Of a stretch of DNA of 64,000 nt, positions 25,401-40,400 are shown in pieces. Each line of letters begins with the position of its first letter. Within the stretch, counting starts at the first letter, position 1. The DNA comes from Owenia fusiformis. Taxonomy: Eukaryota; Annelida; Polychaeta; Sabellida; Oweniidae. The stretch is from contig CAIIXF020000012.1 of NCBI GenBank assembly GCA_903813345.2, positions 21,586,184 to 21,650,183 on the forward strand. The letters run 5' to 3'. Under the pieces are notes generated by a model that searched no databases, had not been told where the DNA came from, and was given only the letters and a program-made list of their open reading frames with translations. The position numbers were made by a program, and so were the translations under genes.

Positions 25401-28400
25401 GAAAGATCTGTCCCCCTAAGCATTGGTGTAATTCTCTATAGCCTAACCATTTAAGGGTCAAGCCATACAATACAACAAACAGCATACAACACAACAAATA
25501 GCATACAATACAACAAACAGCATATAATACAACAAACAGCATACAACACAACAAACAGCCTACAATGCCACAAATAGAATAGAATACAACAAACAGCATA
25601 GAATACAAAAAACAGCATAGAATACAACAAACAGCATACAATACAACGGACAGCATAGAATACAATTAAAAACAGCACAGAATACAACAAACAGCATACA
25701 ACACAACAAACAGCATACAACACAACAAACAGCATACAACACAACAAACAGCCTACAATGCCACAAATAGAATAGAATACAACAAACAGCATAGAATACA
25801 AAAAACAGCATAGAATACAAGAAACAGCATACAATACAACGAACAGCATAGAATACAATTAAAAACAGCACAGAATACAACAAACAGCATCCAACACATC
25901 AAACAGCATACAACACAACAAACAGCACAGAATACAACAAACAGCATGCAACACAACAAACAGCATAGAATACAGCATACAACACAATAAACAGCACAGA
26001 TTACAACGAACAGCATACAACACAACAAACAGCATACAACACAACAAACAGCACAGAATACAGCATACAACACAATAAACAGCACAGAGTACAACGAACA
26101 GCATACAACACAACAAACAGCATAGAATACAACAAACAGCATAGAATACAACAAACAGCATAGAATACAACAAACAGCATACAATACAACAAACAGCATA
26201 CACTACAACGAACAGCATAGAATACAATTAAAAACAGCACAGAATACAACAAACAGCATACAACACAACAAACAGCATACAACACAACAAACAGCATACA
26301 ATACAACGAACAGCATAGAATACAACAAACAGCATACAATACAATAAACAGCCTACAATGCCACAAATAGAATAGAATACAACAAACAGCATACAATACA
26401 ACAAACAGCATAGAATACAACAAACAGCATACAACACAACAAACAGCATACAACACAACAAACAGCATACACTACAACGAACAGCATACAACACAACAAA
26501 CAGCATACAATACAACAAACAGCATAGAATACAACAAACAGCATACAATACAACAAACAGCATACACTACAACGAACAGCATAGAATACAATTAAAAACA
26601 GCACAGAATACAACAAACAGCATACAACACAACAAACAGCATACAACACAACAAACAGCACAGAATACAGCATACAAAACAACAAACAGCACAGAGTACA
26701 ACGAACAGCATACAACACAACAAACAGCATAGAATACAACAAACAGCATAGAATATAACAAACAGCATACACTACAACAAACAGCATACAATACAACAAA
26801 TAGAATAGAATACAACAAACAGCATACAACACAACAAACAGCATACAATACAAAAACAGCATAGAATACAACAAACAGCATACAACACAACAAACAGCAT
26901 ACAATACAACAAACAGCATACAACACAACAAACAGCATACAATACAACAAACAGCATACAATACAACAAACAGCATACGATACAACAAACAGCATACAAT
27001 ATAACAAACAGCATACAATACAACAAACAGCATACAATACAACAAATAGCATACCTGTGCTAAATCTGTGAATATAGATACAGCTGCTTCCAATATGTCC
27101 TCTACTTGTATTTCTACAGCTACCCCTGAGAACAACAGCTGACTAAACAGCAGCGCTGCGGCAGCCTGGAATAAACAACACTTCAACTATCATACGAGCT
27201 TCAAATGATACAAAGTTTTGAAAAAAGAAAATTACTTCTTAAATAAATAATTCTAGCATTAATTAATATCAATCAATGACAAGCAAGGCAGACAAGCTTT
27301 TAAAAATGTTTTTGATTTATTACTTAATTTTCAGTATTCAAGGTTTATAGATTTATCCATAAAAAATGTAACAAGACAACTTTTAATTGATACACTGAAT
27401 TTCCCCCCAAAAATCAAAGTAAATCAAGTTAAGTTTGTTAAATAGGTTTAGTCAGCCATGTAAGTGCTTCATTGTGAGAAATACTTAGTGAAAACACAAA
27501 ATCACTATTTCACTGACAAATAATATTGTTTGACTCTCAAATTATTATTACACAAAAAGTGACTGCCATTGAGGGAAAAAGTGCAAAACATTTTTCCCAA
27601 GGGAATATCGTCCACTGACATGTTTCCGAGGCTGCAGGCCCAGGGAACATGTCAGTGGACAGCCACTGTTTGTTTAATATTATATACCCCAAACGTACTC
27701 TTTAAACAGAATAAGAATAAAGAAATTTTCCCATTCAACTCCTATAATCCCAGCTATAGCAGCGAAGATAAAAAGTATTCAAACATGACGAATTTCTCAA
27801 CCGATTGGAATGCAGTACAGCCAATAATGAACATTCTGTATTTCTCCATACATGCACGACCGTGCTCTATTCAATCGTCCGGGTATCTATATATTGTGAC
27901 ATCACACCTATTCATGGGGAAAATAACAGTAAGTTTGGTTACTTCATGGACCCCAATCCCCAATTCTCTGAACAATGTTTTCATTTTTTATGATTGGATC
28001 GGAAAAAATAATGACAGGCCATTCAATATGAAATTCTACACTCGTTGGACAAAATGTCAGTACAAATGCACTCACCTTTGGTTCGTGCTTTGTTCGACAT
28101 TCTGTCAAACTCGTGCTGAATTTCCAAATGAATGGTCACATGACCTAACTGGTGATTAGCACTTTTCATCTTCCCTGTTAGGGATTTGGAACTTTTCAAT
28201 AGAATTAATTCATCTATTTCACATTAAGACATTTGACATTAAGTGACCATGAATAAGCCAATGAGTATCTAGAATACACATGTGGGTATAATATAATAAT
28301 TGAATATAATATCTTTTTTAAATGAAAAAATGTAGTACATTTTACGATTTGAGTTATTATAATCATAATAAATATATATTACCGTATGACTTGCAATTTG

Positions 28401-31400
28401 AGAGTCCAGGAATATCTGGATCAGCAATGGAACACTATCAGCAATACTGAAAAAGTGAAATTTCTTTATTACGTGTGTCACAATCCCAAAATTTTACATT
28501 TTAATCTGCATATTTTTCGTTTAACTCAAGTCTATATCATTATTGTGCCTTAACTTTTGAATTTGCCAATTTGTAAAAAGAAAAATTTGGATTAGGGAAA
28601 TGCATGTTTCTGTAGATATACTTCTACATTCAGAGTTCCAGGACTGTGTTAAAAGTATGTTTCATACATTAAATATACCTTTCCAATAAATCCTGCCACC
28701 TTGTGCTAATCAAAGAAACTATTATATATTTGACCATGCAGATTGATGATGTCATAGGTTGTACAAGATTAACAATAAGTAAATCCTAATTTTGCATTGA
28801 CAGATAACTGCTTACAACCAATGACATTATCAATCTAGCCAATATATTATAATGTCTCTGATCTATCAAAAGGTGGCATGGTTTACTGGAAAGGTCTATT
28901 CTTCAACAATGTTAACTTACTCTGGTGGAATATCCTGTAGTTGTAGCACTATGACACACAGCAGATGTATGGTCATCTCTACCATTGTATTCAGCTCCAT
29001 GTCTGCAATGGGCAGCTGGAATTATGTAAGTCACTCTGGTGATCCACTCAGTTACGCTGGTACCGTTTCGGTAACAAAATGTCGGAACGTCGGAGGTACT
29101 TTTTTTCCCTTATTTCACACGAAGGCAGAATTCCCATGGAATTTTAATCAAAAACATGTATCAGTATCATATGTTCAAGAAAATGTACATATAATGTCAT
29201 AAACGGTATTTCGAAAAACAGTTAAGATCTGCACTTTCAGGAAATAAATAATATGTTAAAAAAAACTGCACTTTTAACTGGCATACCGTTTATGTAATTT
29301 AAGTGAGGAATAAAATCGACGATTCTGTTGTCTTCTGAGCTATTTTTTCACAATCAATTACATTTTCTAAAACATACAGACTTTTGTGAGAAAAAATGTC
29401 GTGGGGATTCTGCCTACAACGCAAGAAATAAGGAAAAATTGTACCTTCGACGTTCCCAAATTTTGTTACCGAAACAAACCGTAATCAGGAAATATATTTT
29501 AATTATCAGTGAGATGTAACTCACTGAATCAATAGAGTAGGGTATAAACCTGATTTTCTGAAGAATTGAAGCTTGAAAAATTGTTCAAAATCGTTCAAAA
29601 TTAATTGCCTTTTCAAATTGAGAAGGTACAAGCAGTTTTATTTCAATTTGGAACTTAATGTACTGCTAACTAATAGGTCAGGGATTATCATTTTTCAAGT
29701 TTTGATATTTGTATGGATTTCAACTATAAAAAAATATTCAGCAATTAATTAAATAGTGTACACTGTCCTCCAAAAGTTTGGAAACCCTATTCCTCATTGA
29801 ACTGTGTGTTAAATGGTGCTGCGTTTGACTAATGAAAATAAAGTCAATTTATATGACTAGTACTTCCAAGTAATCCCAATTTTGACTGATTTTTGAAGTT
29901 CAATGAGAAAAGGTTTTTACAAATTATTGGAGGCGCATGTATTGTATTTTATTGCCTTGCATTACCTTTCCCTCTAAAACTGCTAAAATCATTGTCATAT
30001 GTCTTGCACTGCAGGCCAGGAAAGAACAAATGCCTGTAGATTCTTGACTTGTGGCATACAACACCTTTAAAAGACATTCCATCATTATTATTATATAGTC
30101 TTTATCATATAGTCTTCATCAAACTCTGTAGATCTGACTGCAACTGTCAATAATCCAAATGGATAAGTGCATCAAAAGTATGATTCAAATGGATCTTGCA
30201 ATTGCCTATGAAAACTAAGTTGAATATAAACACTTGTGAAAGGTGCACGTAAGATATTGCAAGCCATTTTCAAAGGGCTATATCTTTAGTTCGAAGAATA
30301 CTTTAACCACAAAAACAAAAGGTTCTGTTAGATCCATGTCTTGTCTTCAATAAATGACAGTAGGATGATAATCAAGTTGAATGGATTATCTCTTAAGCTG
30401 TTCCTAATCCAACCATCTTCACCAAATTTTCCCTAATTCGGACGCAATTTTCACCAAAAATGCAGCATTTTATTTCAGCTTTTATGGCAAAATTACAATT
30501 TATTGCAAGGAATGATCTACCTCTAAAAAGGAAAACTTGATTACTTTGGGATTAGTATAATCCAAAAACAATAACTTTTTTAGGCCGAATTTTTGACCTA
30601 AAAGTAGCAATTTTTTAATGAGATTAATGCACGAAAACATTGAGCTATGTCACATGATTGATTTCCAAAAAGAAAAAAATGATCTAAATGAGATAAGCAT
30701 TATCTGTTAATCCATTTGTCATTTTTACCTCATAGGCCATGACCTTAGTGTGAAGTGTATGAAAAGATGTCACTTAGAGTGACATTTAGATGTACCCTAT
30801 TTTATGCAATGATGTTTATAGATAGAGTTATATATGTTCCATAGATGGCATGATATATTCTACATGTGCTTAATACCCTGAGTGTGTATTCATTGTTGCA
30901 TAATTGCGTATTATAGAAATGAGCATGCATGGATATGTCAACATGACTGTGTCGTGTAAAGTATGTTCAGTAAAACATAAATGTGTTTATATGCACACTA
31001 GTATCTTGTTGACCTATATTCAGCACTGTATTGATGTATAGGCCACTTATTAGGGTCATAATTCAATCATGAAGTGTAGAGGCATAGATTCCAAACCAGG
31101 AAGTATTTTTATGTCTGTCAAAATCCATTTGCATCCTAAGCATCCCTACATCTTATCCACATATGTTACTACATAATGAAACATAATAGTATATTCTTTG
31201 GTTATACAAAGTTGTATGATTTTTGATAAGTGTAAAAGTTGTTTTTGGAGCATTTTTTTATAGCCATTTTGTAGGGGGAAAAAGATGAAAAAATGCACAA
31301 TCATTTAATTTTAAGTATGACCTGAATCGATTGCAAACTTCATATTTGCACAATTGATGAGATAAATCATTTGTGTCATATTATGAAATTATTAAGGTTG

Positions 31401-34400
31401 CAGTCGATTCAGGTGTATATAGTGTATCTTTAGTATTTTGGTGATAATCAATGGAAACCAATGGCCTCTATAGGGATCTGCTGATATCCTCATGTTAAGT
31501 CAATGATGCACAGTCCCATGTAAGTCAATACAACCTTACTGAACTAAATGGCCCCTATCTCAGCCTATATTTGCCCGAGCACTTTAATATTTTCCAAAGA
31601 GTTATAACATTCTATTCTTCATGTTACACCTAAGAATTATTTATTTTGACCATGGGGATATTATTTGCCAATAAACACGCCTGTTCTTTTTATTGGATTG
31701 TTTTTGCTGCTTGGGATTTTTATGGAATAAACAGTTTAATGCTATGGGTTTTACCCTTTGACAATAGGTGTATTGCCTTGTGTAATTATGATATTGTCAC
31801 TCGATCACTCTATTCCCTCAGTCAATACCTCGGGCTTTGTATGAAAAACCTTATACCTCGTACCCACGTACCCGCGTACTTGGGGCATGATATATTCTTT
31901 GAAGAGTTTAATTCTAAGGTTTCAGATTATTCAGATTATATGAATTGTTGGTGCATTAATGCACTTGTAGACCTACATGTTTGAATGGCGCTATTTTGAC
32001 AATCAATGAAAAACTAACATTAACAATTCTGGCTTTATTTTATGACTCTATATCTATCTATCTTTGACTAGACGAATTTCACATCTATGGATACTATGAA
32101 TGTATTTATACCTCAGATAGCATTAGATTGAATAATCTTTTAGAACTTTAAAAATTGAACCCTTCAAAACTGTATCACCACCCATGTACATGGGTATGAG
32201 ATACGAATGTCACCACCTTGTAGTTTAAGTCAAATCCTGAAAAGAAAAGGTTATTTGAAGCAAGTTGAAAAATGCCTTTTTAAACTTTTTGAACTTGAGA
32301 GGTCAAATGTCAAATCAAAAGTCAGATTTGACTTCTGAGAACTTGTAGGTGATTTTGAAAATTCGGTCAATTCGAAGCAAGTTGAAAAATACCTTTTAGA
32401 CCCTCTTTACTTTGAGGTCATTGGCGGTCAATAATTGTAAAATCTAAAGTCAGATTTGAATTTTTGAGACCCTGACGATCATTTTGAAAAAATGATCAAT
32501 TTGAAGACTTGTTCACCTTCAAGAATGTACAGTAGTAAGAAAGAGGAGTGCATTCTTGTTGTATTGTTTTTAGAGAATGGACACTGTAAGCTATCTAAAA
32601 CCAGTGTGGTACAAAATATGATTGACAGTGTTTGGCTCAATATTACACCTTGACTGTCACATGCAGTGCACCGAAGCTGTACTTATTAAACCATTTTCAA
32701 TCACTCAATAGTTGAATTGTAAACACAAAATAAATACACTTTTTAACTGTACCTTGCCTGATACATGCGGTGCATTGAAGCTGAACCAATTAAAACAACC
32801 CACTTCTCTACACATTTACCTCACAGTTAATACAAAAGAATTTTTCTAAACTTGGATCATGGGTCATTTACCCTTCCTAAGAGTCAGTGTGGGTTTTAAG
32901 TTAGATAAATTATTCGAAATGGGTCTTATGAGAGCTAATAGCCTCAGGCCAAGCCCCTTTGCTATTATTTCTCATAAAACCCAGTACTCATAGTTTATCC
33001 ATAGCTGAATGAACGATTAGAGGATTCAGTGACCTTCTATAAAATTACAAACTGAACATGTTGCTATACCTTAGACGACCAGTCATTTCTGCGAACAATA
33101 TAGTGAAATATTGGACCTTGGGCCTTTGGCCCTCGGTCCAATATTTCACTATATTGCCCTTAGAAATGTCGTTATTATCGACCCTGCCCAAATAGTCTTG
33201 GATTTTATTGGCCCTCGGTCCAATATTTCACTATATTGCCCTTAGAAATGTCGTTATTATCGACCCTGCCCAAATAGTCTTGGATTTTATGGCTATAAAA
33301 CGAAACATGGTCCAAAATGCCAGCCTCATCTCATGACTACGGGCTATCTCTGAGATAATGTCAACCCCTACAACAAGTAGGAGAACAATTTCTGTGATGG
33401 TGACCTTACATTCTCAACCGACCAGTGCAGGTCTGCCTGAAGGGATGAGGCTGAAATTTGTAGAATGGCCATAGAATTGTGACCTTGAGGAATGGACCCA
33501 TAAAACATGGTTAAATACAAAAAGATTTTACATGGTAAAATTAACTAAATATGATTTCAACTCATACTGGATGAATGAGCTAATAACATTTCTTTGGATG
33601 ACATTTTTTGCCTCACCCTGTGATTCATTTTATTTTTACACTTATTCATTTCAGCCTGCCCAAACAAAGAGTCTAGGTTGAATAGCCAAAACCAGGCACA
33701 TTGTAATTAGAAAGAACTATTCAGTATATAAATAGCTCTACGTGAATGACACAACTGTTTTATACACAAACAATTGTCAAGGTAAAATACAGGATTAAGG
33801 CAATCCATAAGGCTGAGTAAGTCACTATCCGAGTGTTTGAAACAGCGAAACAAATTATTCATGACACTTAGCTGCCCTCTATTTTGTAATTGTATAATAT
33901 AAGTATGAAGCACCTTATAATATCAGAAAAAATCCGAAAAAATCACGAAAAAAAATACCAAAAAGTAGGTTCATAATTAACTTTTCCCCTTTACAGTTTA
34001 AATCATGTCTGAAAGTTCAATACAACTTTGCACTAAAAATTATTAAAAAGGCCTGCACTTTTGGTGAAAATTGCGTCTGAATTAGGGGAAATTGGTGAGG
34101 ATGGGTGGATTAGGGACAGCTTAAGAGATAATCCAATCATTTTGATTATCATCCTAATGTCATTTATTGAAGATAAGACATGGATCTAACAGAACCATTT
34201 GATTTTGTGGTTAAATTATTTTTCGAACTAAAGATATAGCCCTTTGAAAATGGCTTGCCATAACTTACATGCTCCTTTCATTAAATCGGATAATACTGGA
34301 ATACCTTCATGAATATACACTGGCATGTAGCGGCCCTGATATCGATAAATTCTACACGCAATATAACCCGATTTTAGATGCTTGGTTAAAACTTTACACG

Positions 34401-37400
34401 AAAAAGCCTCGATATCCGGGCATTTACTCTTACACTGAACTGAAAATAGCATCGTCTAAACGTGTATGTCTTGGCTTCCGGGAAAGTTTATCAACATTTA
34501 TACTCAATTGAAAGAGCAGTCGTGCTTATATCGTGTACCAGTTTGATTGTTTTATATGTGTGTGTATTTATAATATGATAGCCTAGTAATACCGTGTCGT
34601 TAGAACAAGTGCTAGATATCGAACTGATGACCTGAAATTAGATTATTGGACTGATCGCGCATCTGATATTAGATGATTAATTTGCATTGAATCTGATATT
34701 AACTTGCAACCCAATACCACAGTAAATACCATGACTTTACATTAGAATGATAACACGGCCTCATATTCTAATTCATTATACGTCCATTGCAGGCCAAAAA
34801 TGTTTCAATGTGGATATTGTAATGCACACGAGAATACATTCGATTCGTATATATTGATCATACATCAATTGAACATGGAGATTTTCCTGTACACTTTTCC
34901 CAAACATGTGGAATAGACTAGATGCGAGTAGAAATTATCTTGATTTATCCTATGCCAAGTAGGGTTTTAGGGAGATAAGTTGGTAAGATATATCCCGTAT
35001 CCTGATTTTGAGGTTTCCATATCAAGAACCTCCATATCTCCCGTCATATCTCCCGCTTCGGTGCATATCTTCCCGCTTCGGGGCGTATCTTCCCGCTTCA
35101 AAAAAAGTGGAAATGCAATAAAATGACTTTGCATATGAATGATTTGTTTATTTTTTACACCTTGTACTACTGAAAACTCTACTTGGTATAGGATAAAGCA
35201 GTTATGTACGGTCGGTTTGGATATTGGGTTCATCCCTCGTGAGATATATAAGGGTTATGTACTGGGAGGTGTTGGATACAGGGTTTATCCCAAGGGAAAT
35301 ATGTGTATCTCACGAGCTACCGCAGGGACCGAGGGAGATACACATATTTCCCGCGGGATAAACACTGTATCCAAAACCGACCGTACATAAGTGAGTGGGT
35401 TTACTTGAGTGGGTTTGGGGTAGATATAACCCTTTCCACCTTTTTCAAATGACAAGATAGGCCTTTACTGTAAAAGCACAATTAATATTTAACATTTTCA
35501 TAATATTCCTTCAGTTCAATACAATAGAATTGTAACATTTCAACTTTTTGAAAAATTTTAAACTTCTGAAACTTAAATTTTAAAATTTTTTAAACTTTTT
35601 TAAACTTTTGAAAAAATTCCCGGGAGCGGGATGGATATATTATATCTGCCCGCATTTGGCCTAGAGCGGGACATATACAATATATCCTGCCCGCTCCTCA
35701 GATATGATATATATTCCCGGGTGATATCTACCCCAAACCCACTCAAGTATGAAATACGCACATCTACTTTCTGTCCCTACGGTCCCTCAGGTAGATATGC
35801 ATATCTCCCTCTGGAAAAACCCCATATCCAAAACCTCCCAGTACATAACCCTTATTTATCCCATGGTTACAAGGATATATATCGAATATCACGTGAAGAT
35901 ATAATTGATACGTGGATGAAGATATCATATTTTAGCAAACAATTCCCAAATCATCGAATATCACTTTTGAAACCATCGAATATCACTTATTGAAAGGTGA
36001 TATTCGATGGTTTCAAAAGTGATATTTGATGGTTTCAAAGGTGATATTAGATGGCTTTGATTTTTTCAATTTTTTTTATTAATTCAGCAAAACGATTGTT
36101 TATATATTTATTATATATTTTTATTTTTTGGGATCTTGTATTTACGGCGTTCGCATTAAATACACACCACTCTGTTACGTCACGTATATGACGTTCGTTG
36201 AATTATCGCAATCAAAATGTCAGACGAAATGGAATTTCCATTGCAATTTATCTGACTATTCAATGTTCACTGGATAATAATTCCCAATGGGATAAACGGA
36301 CAATCCTATGGTTTTTCAAAAATATCACTTATATCCACTCATGGATATCAGTATCTTCACTCATTCGCTGCGCTCACTCGCGAAGATATCAATATCCACT
36401 CATGGATATAAGTGATATTTTTCAGAGCCATAGGATATTCCTACATTATTCCATAGTTAGCATGATATCCATAGGATAACATGTCAAAATAAAAACGGTA
36501 TTTTTGAAATCAGTGGTAAAATATGATATTTTTGGCAAATTTTCACTTAACCATAGCATACGGTGTTTTAGCCATGACATACGGCGCCGTATGCCATGGT
36601 TTATGGATTTTTGCTACTTCAGACTCAAAACGAGGCTAAGTGTCAATATCGCCGTATCGTTTGGAAAATACGTTTTAAATCACTTAATTCCCGACGATTC
36701 TGATGATGACTTTAACTATGGAATATAAAGAACATCCTATGATTTACTCGTGATATGATTTTAATCCACTCATGGATGTTGATATCTGCACTCTCTCGCT
36801 ACGCTCACTCGTGCAGATATCATATCCATTCGTGGATAAAGATCATATCACTCATAAATCATAGGATATCCTCTATTTAAGATGTGATATTCGATAGTTT
36901 AAAAGTGATATTCGATGGTTTGTAAATTGTTTGCTAAAATATGATATCTTGATCCACATATCAAATATATCATCATGTGATATTCGATCTATATCCTCCT
37001 TGCAACCATGGGATAAAGCTTTACGTCCCGCTCCAAGCGGGCAGATATAGTATATCTGCCCGCTACGTCATAATCGCCGCTTGCATATTTGTTCATAATT
37101 TGTAACGTTCGCGGAATGACTGTAAACGGCAATGGAGAAAACACAGACAATCAGGGTCTGTTTGATAGTTAAAAAAAAGGAAAGAGCATCCACTTAATCA
37201 ATAAAAAATTCGAGAAAATAAATATGGGAATATGAAAATCCGCCCACGGCCAAGAAAACAAAACTGGACATAATATTCTAAAATGTTTCCACGATTTAAC
37301 AATGTGAACCAGATGACCAAGATTGGTATGGGATAAACATATTATCCTATAGTCGCGGTTCAGGATATTGGGATTATCCCTTGGCCAATATATAGGGGTT

Positions 37401-40400
37401 ATGCAATTGGAGGTTTTGGATACAGGGAATATCCCGAGGGATATACAATATATCTTCCCGAGGGACCGAAGGGACCAAGGGAAGATATATTATATATCCC
37501 TCGGGATATTCCCTGTATCCAAAACCTCCAAGTGCATAACTGTTGTATATAGTTTACCATGATATGTACTTCTTCCTGTAACTGGAATACGATTCTAATA
37601 TACAAGCAGCACATACGTATTCCCGGGGAACCATAAATATTTTGTGTAGGGTGTGGACATTTTTCTTTTCATTTCTCTAAAATCAGACTAAGCCTCTATT
37701 TTCGTATTCTGCATCTTAAGATATTTATAATGTAAAACCTAAGAGATAAATTCAATGTCTTCAGTTCAGAATAAGTGTAAGGTAAATGTGTGAATTTTGC
37801 TTGTTGTTGCACTATTTTTATAATAAACAAGGTTCGATACGCAACACTGAATAGACTGCAGTCATAGCTTAGTTGTAAAGAAAACTAAAGAAGCTGGGAC
37901 GTGGTCATGCTTGAATACGATTTTAAATATATCGCCGTTTACATTTGTTGAAATCGGCCTGTATTAATTTCAACAGGTGATCGGTGTACAAGGGCATATA
38001 TTTGAGTTATTGGTTTAACGATAAGTATGACCTATGAGTGGGTAATGTTTTACAAATGCATGAAACAAATACTCCAATGGCCTAATCTCAATTTTCCTGC
38101 ATAAACTATTACATTGAAATGATGGTCATTTGCTCTCTAACTTCCGCACCGCATACGTAACTTCGTAACAATTCAATAAGCCAAGACAGGACCGCTATAA
38201 TCGCTACATGCCAGTGAATATAATACATATTAGATAACAATTCTAGGATACCTTTATGACAAGACATCTGAAATATCTAAATGACATGAGATGAGATATC
38301 TGAAACATTCAACATTAAATACAACTAGACAACCTTTGTGACATTAGGTGAAATATCTCGAATACCTTTGTGACACTAGTATAGTACACGGGGGTAAAGC
38401 AGACCCGATGATGCAATGAGCTTGCTCGGCGGTATCATGACTGTGTAACGGGTCTTAATGTATAAGTGTGCTCGGCGGTAGGTTCAAACAATGCGGATCC
38501 TCAAAGCATGTGCTCATGGTATATTCGTGTTTTAACACCCGTGTAGTAGACATATTTTATATACATCTGTGACATTTGATGAGAAATGTGTAATTATGAA
38601 TTAATGACACAGGTGGACCTCTGAGGAATTACGTTTTATGAAATATCTAAAAACAGTTTGACACAATTAGGGACCATATTTGAAATACCTTTATGACATT
38701 ACAAGTCATATCTGGAAACATGACAAGTCTGAGGTAGTTGTTTGTTAAGTCTTCATTCTCCTGCATAATAAGCACTCCTGCTAAAGCCTTGGCCACCTGC
38801 AAAATTAATAATAAACATTTAACTTTCTAATTTCCAAAAGTGGAAATCTGTTGGGAATGAGAATGTGTATGCTAAAATTTATTTGATGGTCTACTGAGAA
38901 GCAATGTTATATTTCCCACCCACTAAACAAAAGTGGTTTTGGGTAGAGTTAAGATGCAATATACATCAGTGTCTAACCATTTGTTTTCCCTTGGTGCAAT
39001 TGATTGGCTCAATAGGTTGATGAGTCAGAGCAGTTAATGTTGCAACTCCCAGGGACATGATGTCTTGCATCCTACTAGCTGCTGCCTCCATATTGCCCTC
39101 ACATACTTCTAAACACACAACATTAACATTTCATGAAGATACATTCAATTCGTTAATTATATTTTAGAGAAAAACTGTTGAGGTTTGTAATCTTAAATGT
39201 TTGTTTTTGAGCGATCGCTAAACTAGATTTTGTCACAAATTAGTAGAAACAATGATTAATCTTTTTCTTCCATTTAATACTAACATCACAAAATTAGATT
39301 TAGTAAATTATCTGATTTCCACATTAAAAATTGCACTTTAAAGCATTATTTTATGCTAGGCCTTAACAGCATCATTTCTCTTGTCAATTGAAGCAATGGT
39401 AACTTCCTGATAAGACCAACATACACATGAACAATTGAACATGTACCTTGCAGCTGTTCTATGGCAACAGTGTCTTCCTGAGTAGCATGAAGAAATGTCT
39501 CCACTGTTAAAGTGTGATCATTAGCTAGGCCAGCTAGTAATTTGTCTGGGATACCAGACTTACTCCTCTCTAGGCTCTCACAAAGGAAGATGACACACTG
39601 AAATATATAAATAAGAACAAGAAAATATAGAGTCTAAAAATCTATTAAAATGGAAAACAGCAAAAGCTCAATAAAGATATTGCTACAATTACTCAAAACC
39701 TATTTATTCATATGTAAACAAAAAAGATCAAAAATAATCAAGGCTGATTATTAAGGGGGGTTCACAGTTGGGTCAATTCTAGTATATGGTGTGAAAATAT
39801 ATTCGTTGAATTGTTAGTCAAACTTGATTGCTTCTCAGAATTTAAAGTATCTTTTAGAGGCTGCTAGGACATTTATCAGTCCCCTCCCCTTTGATGCATC
39901 TGGTTGTAGAAGTAATACCTGACTTACCATGAGAGTCTGTTCCCTGAGTCTGAGGTCACAATCAAGCTTCTGTGACAACAGCTTTGGGATGAGACCAAAA
40001 AACTGCATACAGCTATCACAGTACAGCTGCTCCCTAAATATAAATAATAAAAACAAATATACAGAATATGTGCTCGTTTGTTAAACATTATGAGGGGAAA
40101 CCAAATGCTGTTGAATATGAGTAGATTACTGCCTTACCCCTTTTTACTTGGGTGCTCTGTTTGACCAAGTTCTGATGCAATGAAAGCATGGATGGTTATG
40201 ACTAGATCTAGAAGTATTTGTTGACACCAAGGTTGCTGAAACACATAAAATAAGACTTATTAAGTTTCGAATTCATTTTCTTTGTCTTGGTGGGATTGAC
40301 GTTACAGGGTAATACATGTAAAATCCACTTAAGAAGATAACAAAGAGATATATGTATGGAAAATATATTCACTTTAACTATCAACACAAAATGATGATAA

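Larger units (their letters stand above)
30237..34280. mobile_element. 4.04-kb element with about 229-bp terminal inverted repeats (STK36 intron 16)
   Basis: Bases 30237-30465 match the reverse complement of 34053-34280 (shared blocks 'gcaagccattttcaaagg', 'tctttagttcgaa', 'tggattatctcttaag', 'attttcaccaaaa'). No target duplication is clear. The interior has no recognisable transposase. The longest open frame, at 31646-31984 (+), is 112 aa and matches no family I know. It may be a nonautonomous DNA element. Confidence 0.8.

Noticed and set aside
25366-27186. Long minus-strand open frames across satellite array 2 (up to 277 codons)
   Set aside because: Same artefact. Only the first part of the longest one (27165-27055) is real coding sequence, as STK36 exon 20; the rest is intron.
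27569-28159. 196-codon plus-strand open frame
   Set aside because: It lies in STK36 intron 19 on the antisense strand, crosses a hairpin, and shows no family signature or codon-like composition.
31646-31984. 112-codon plus-strand open frame inside the 4-kb element
   Set aside because: No motif or recognisable family; kept only as a note under the element, not called as a gene.
38390-38530. CG-containing block with 'gctcggcggta' repeats, considered as a tRNA or snRNA
   Set aside because: No cloverleaf, no A/B box arrangement and no snRNA signature could be built from it.
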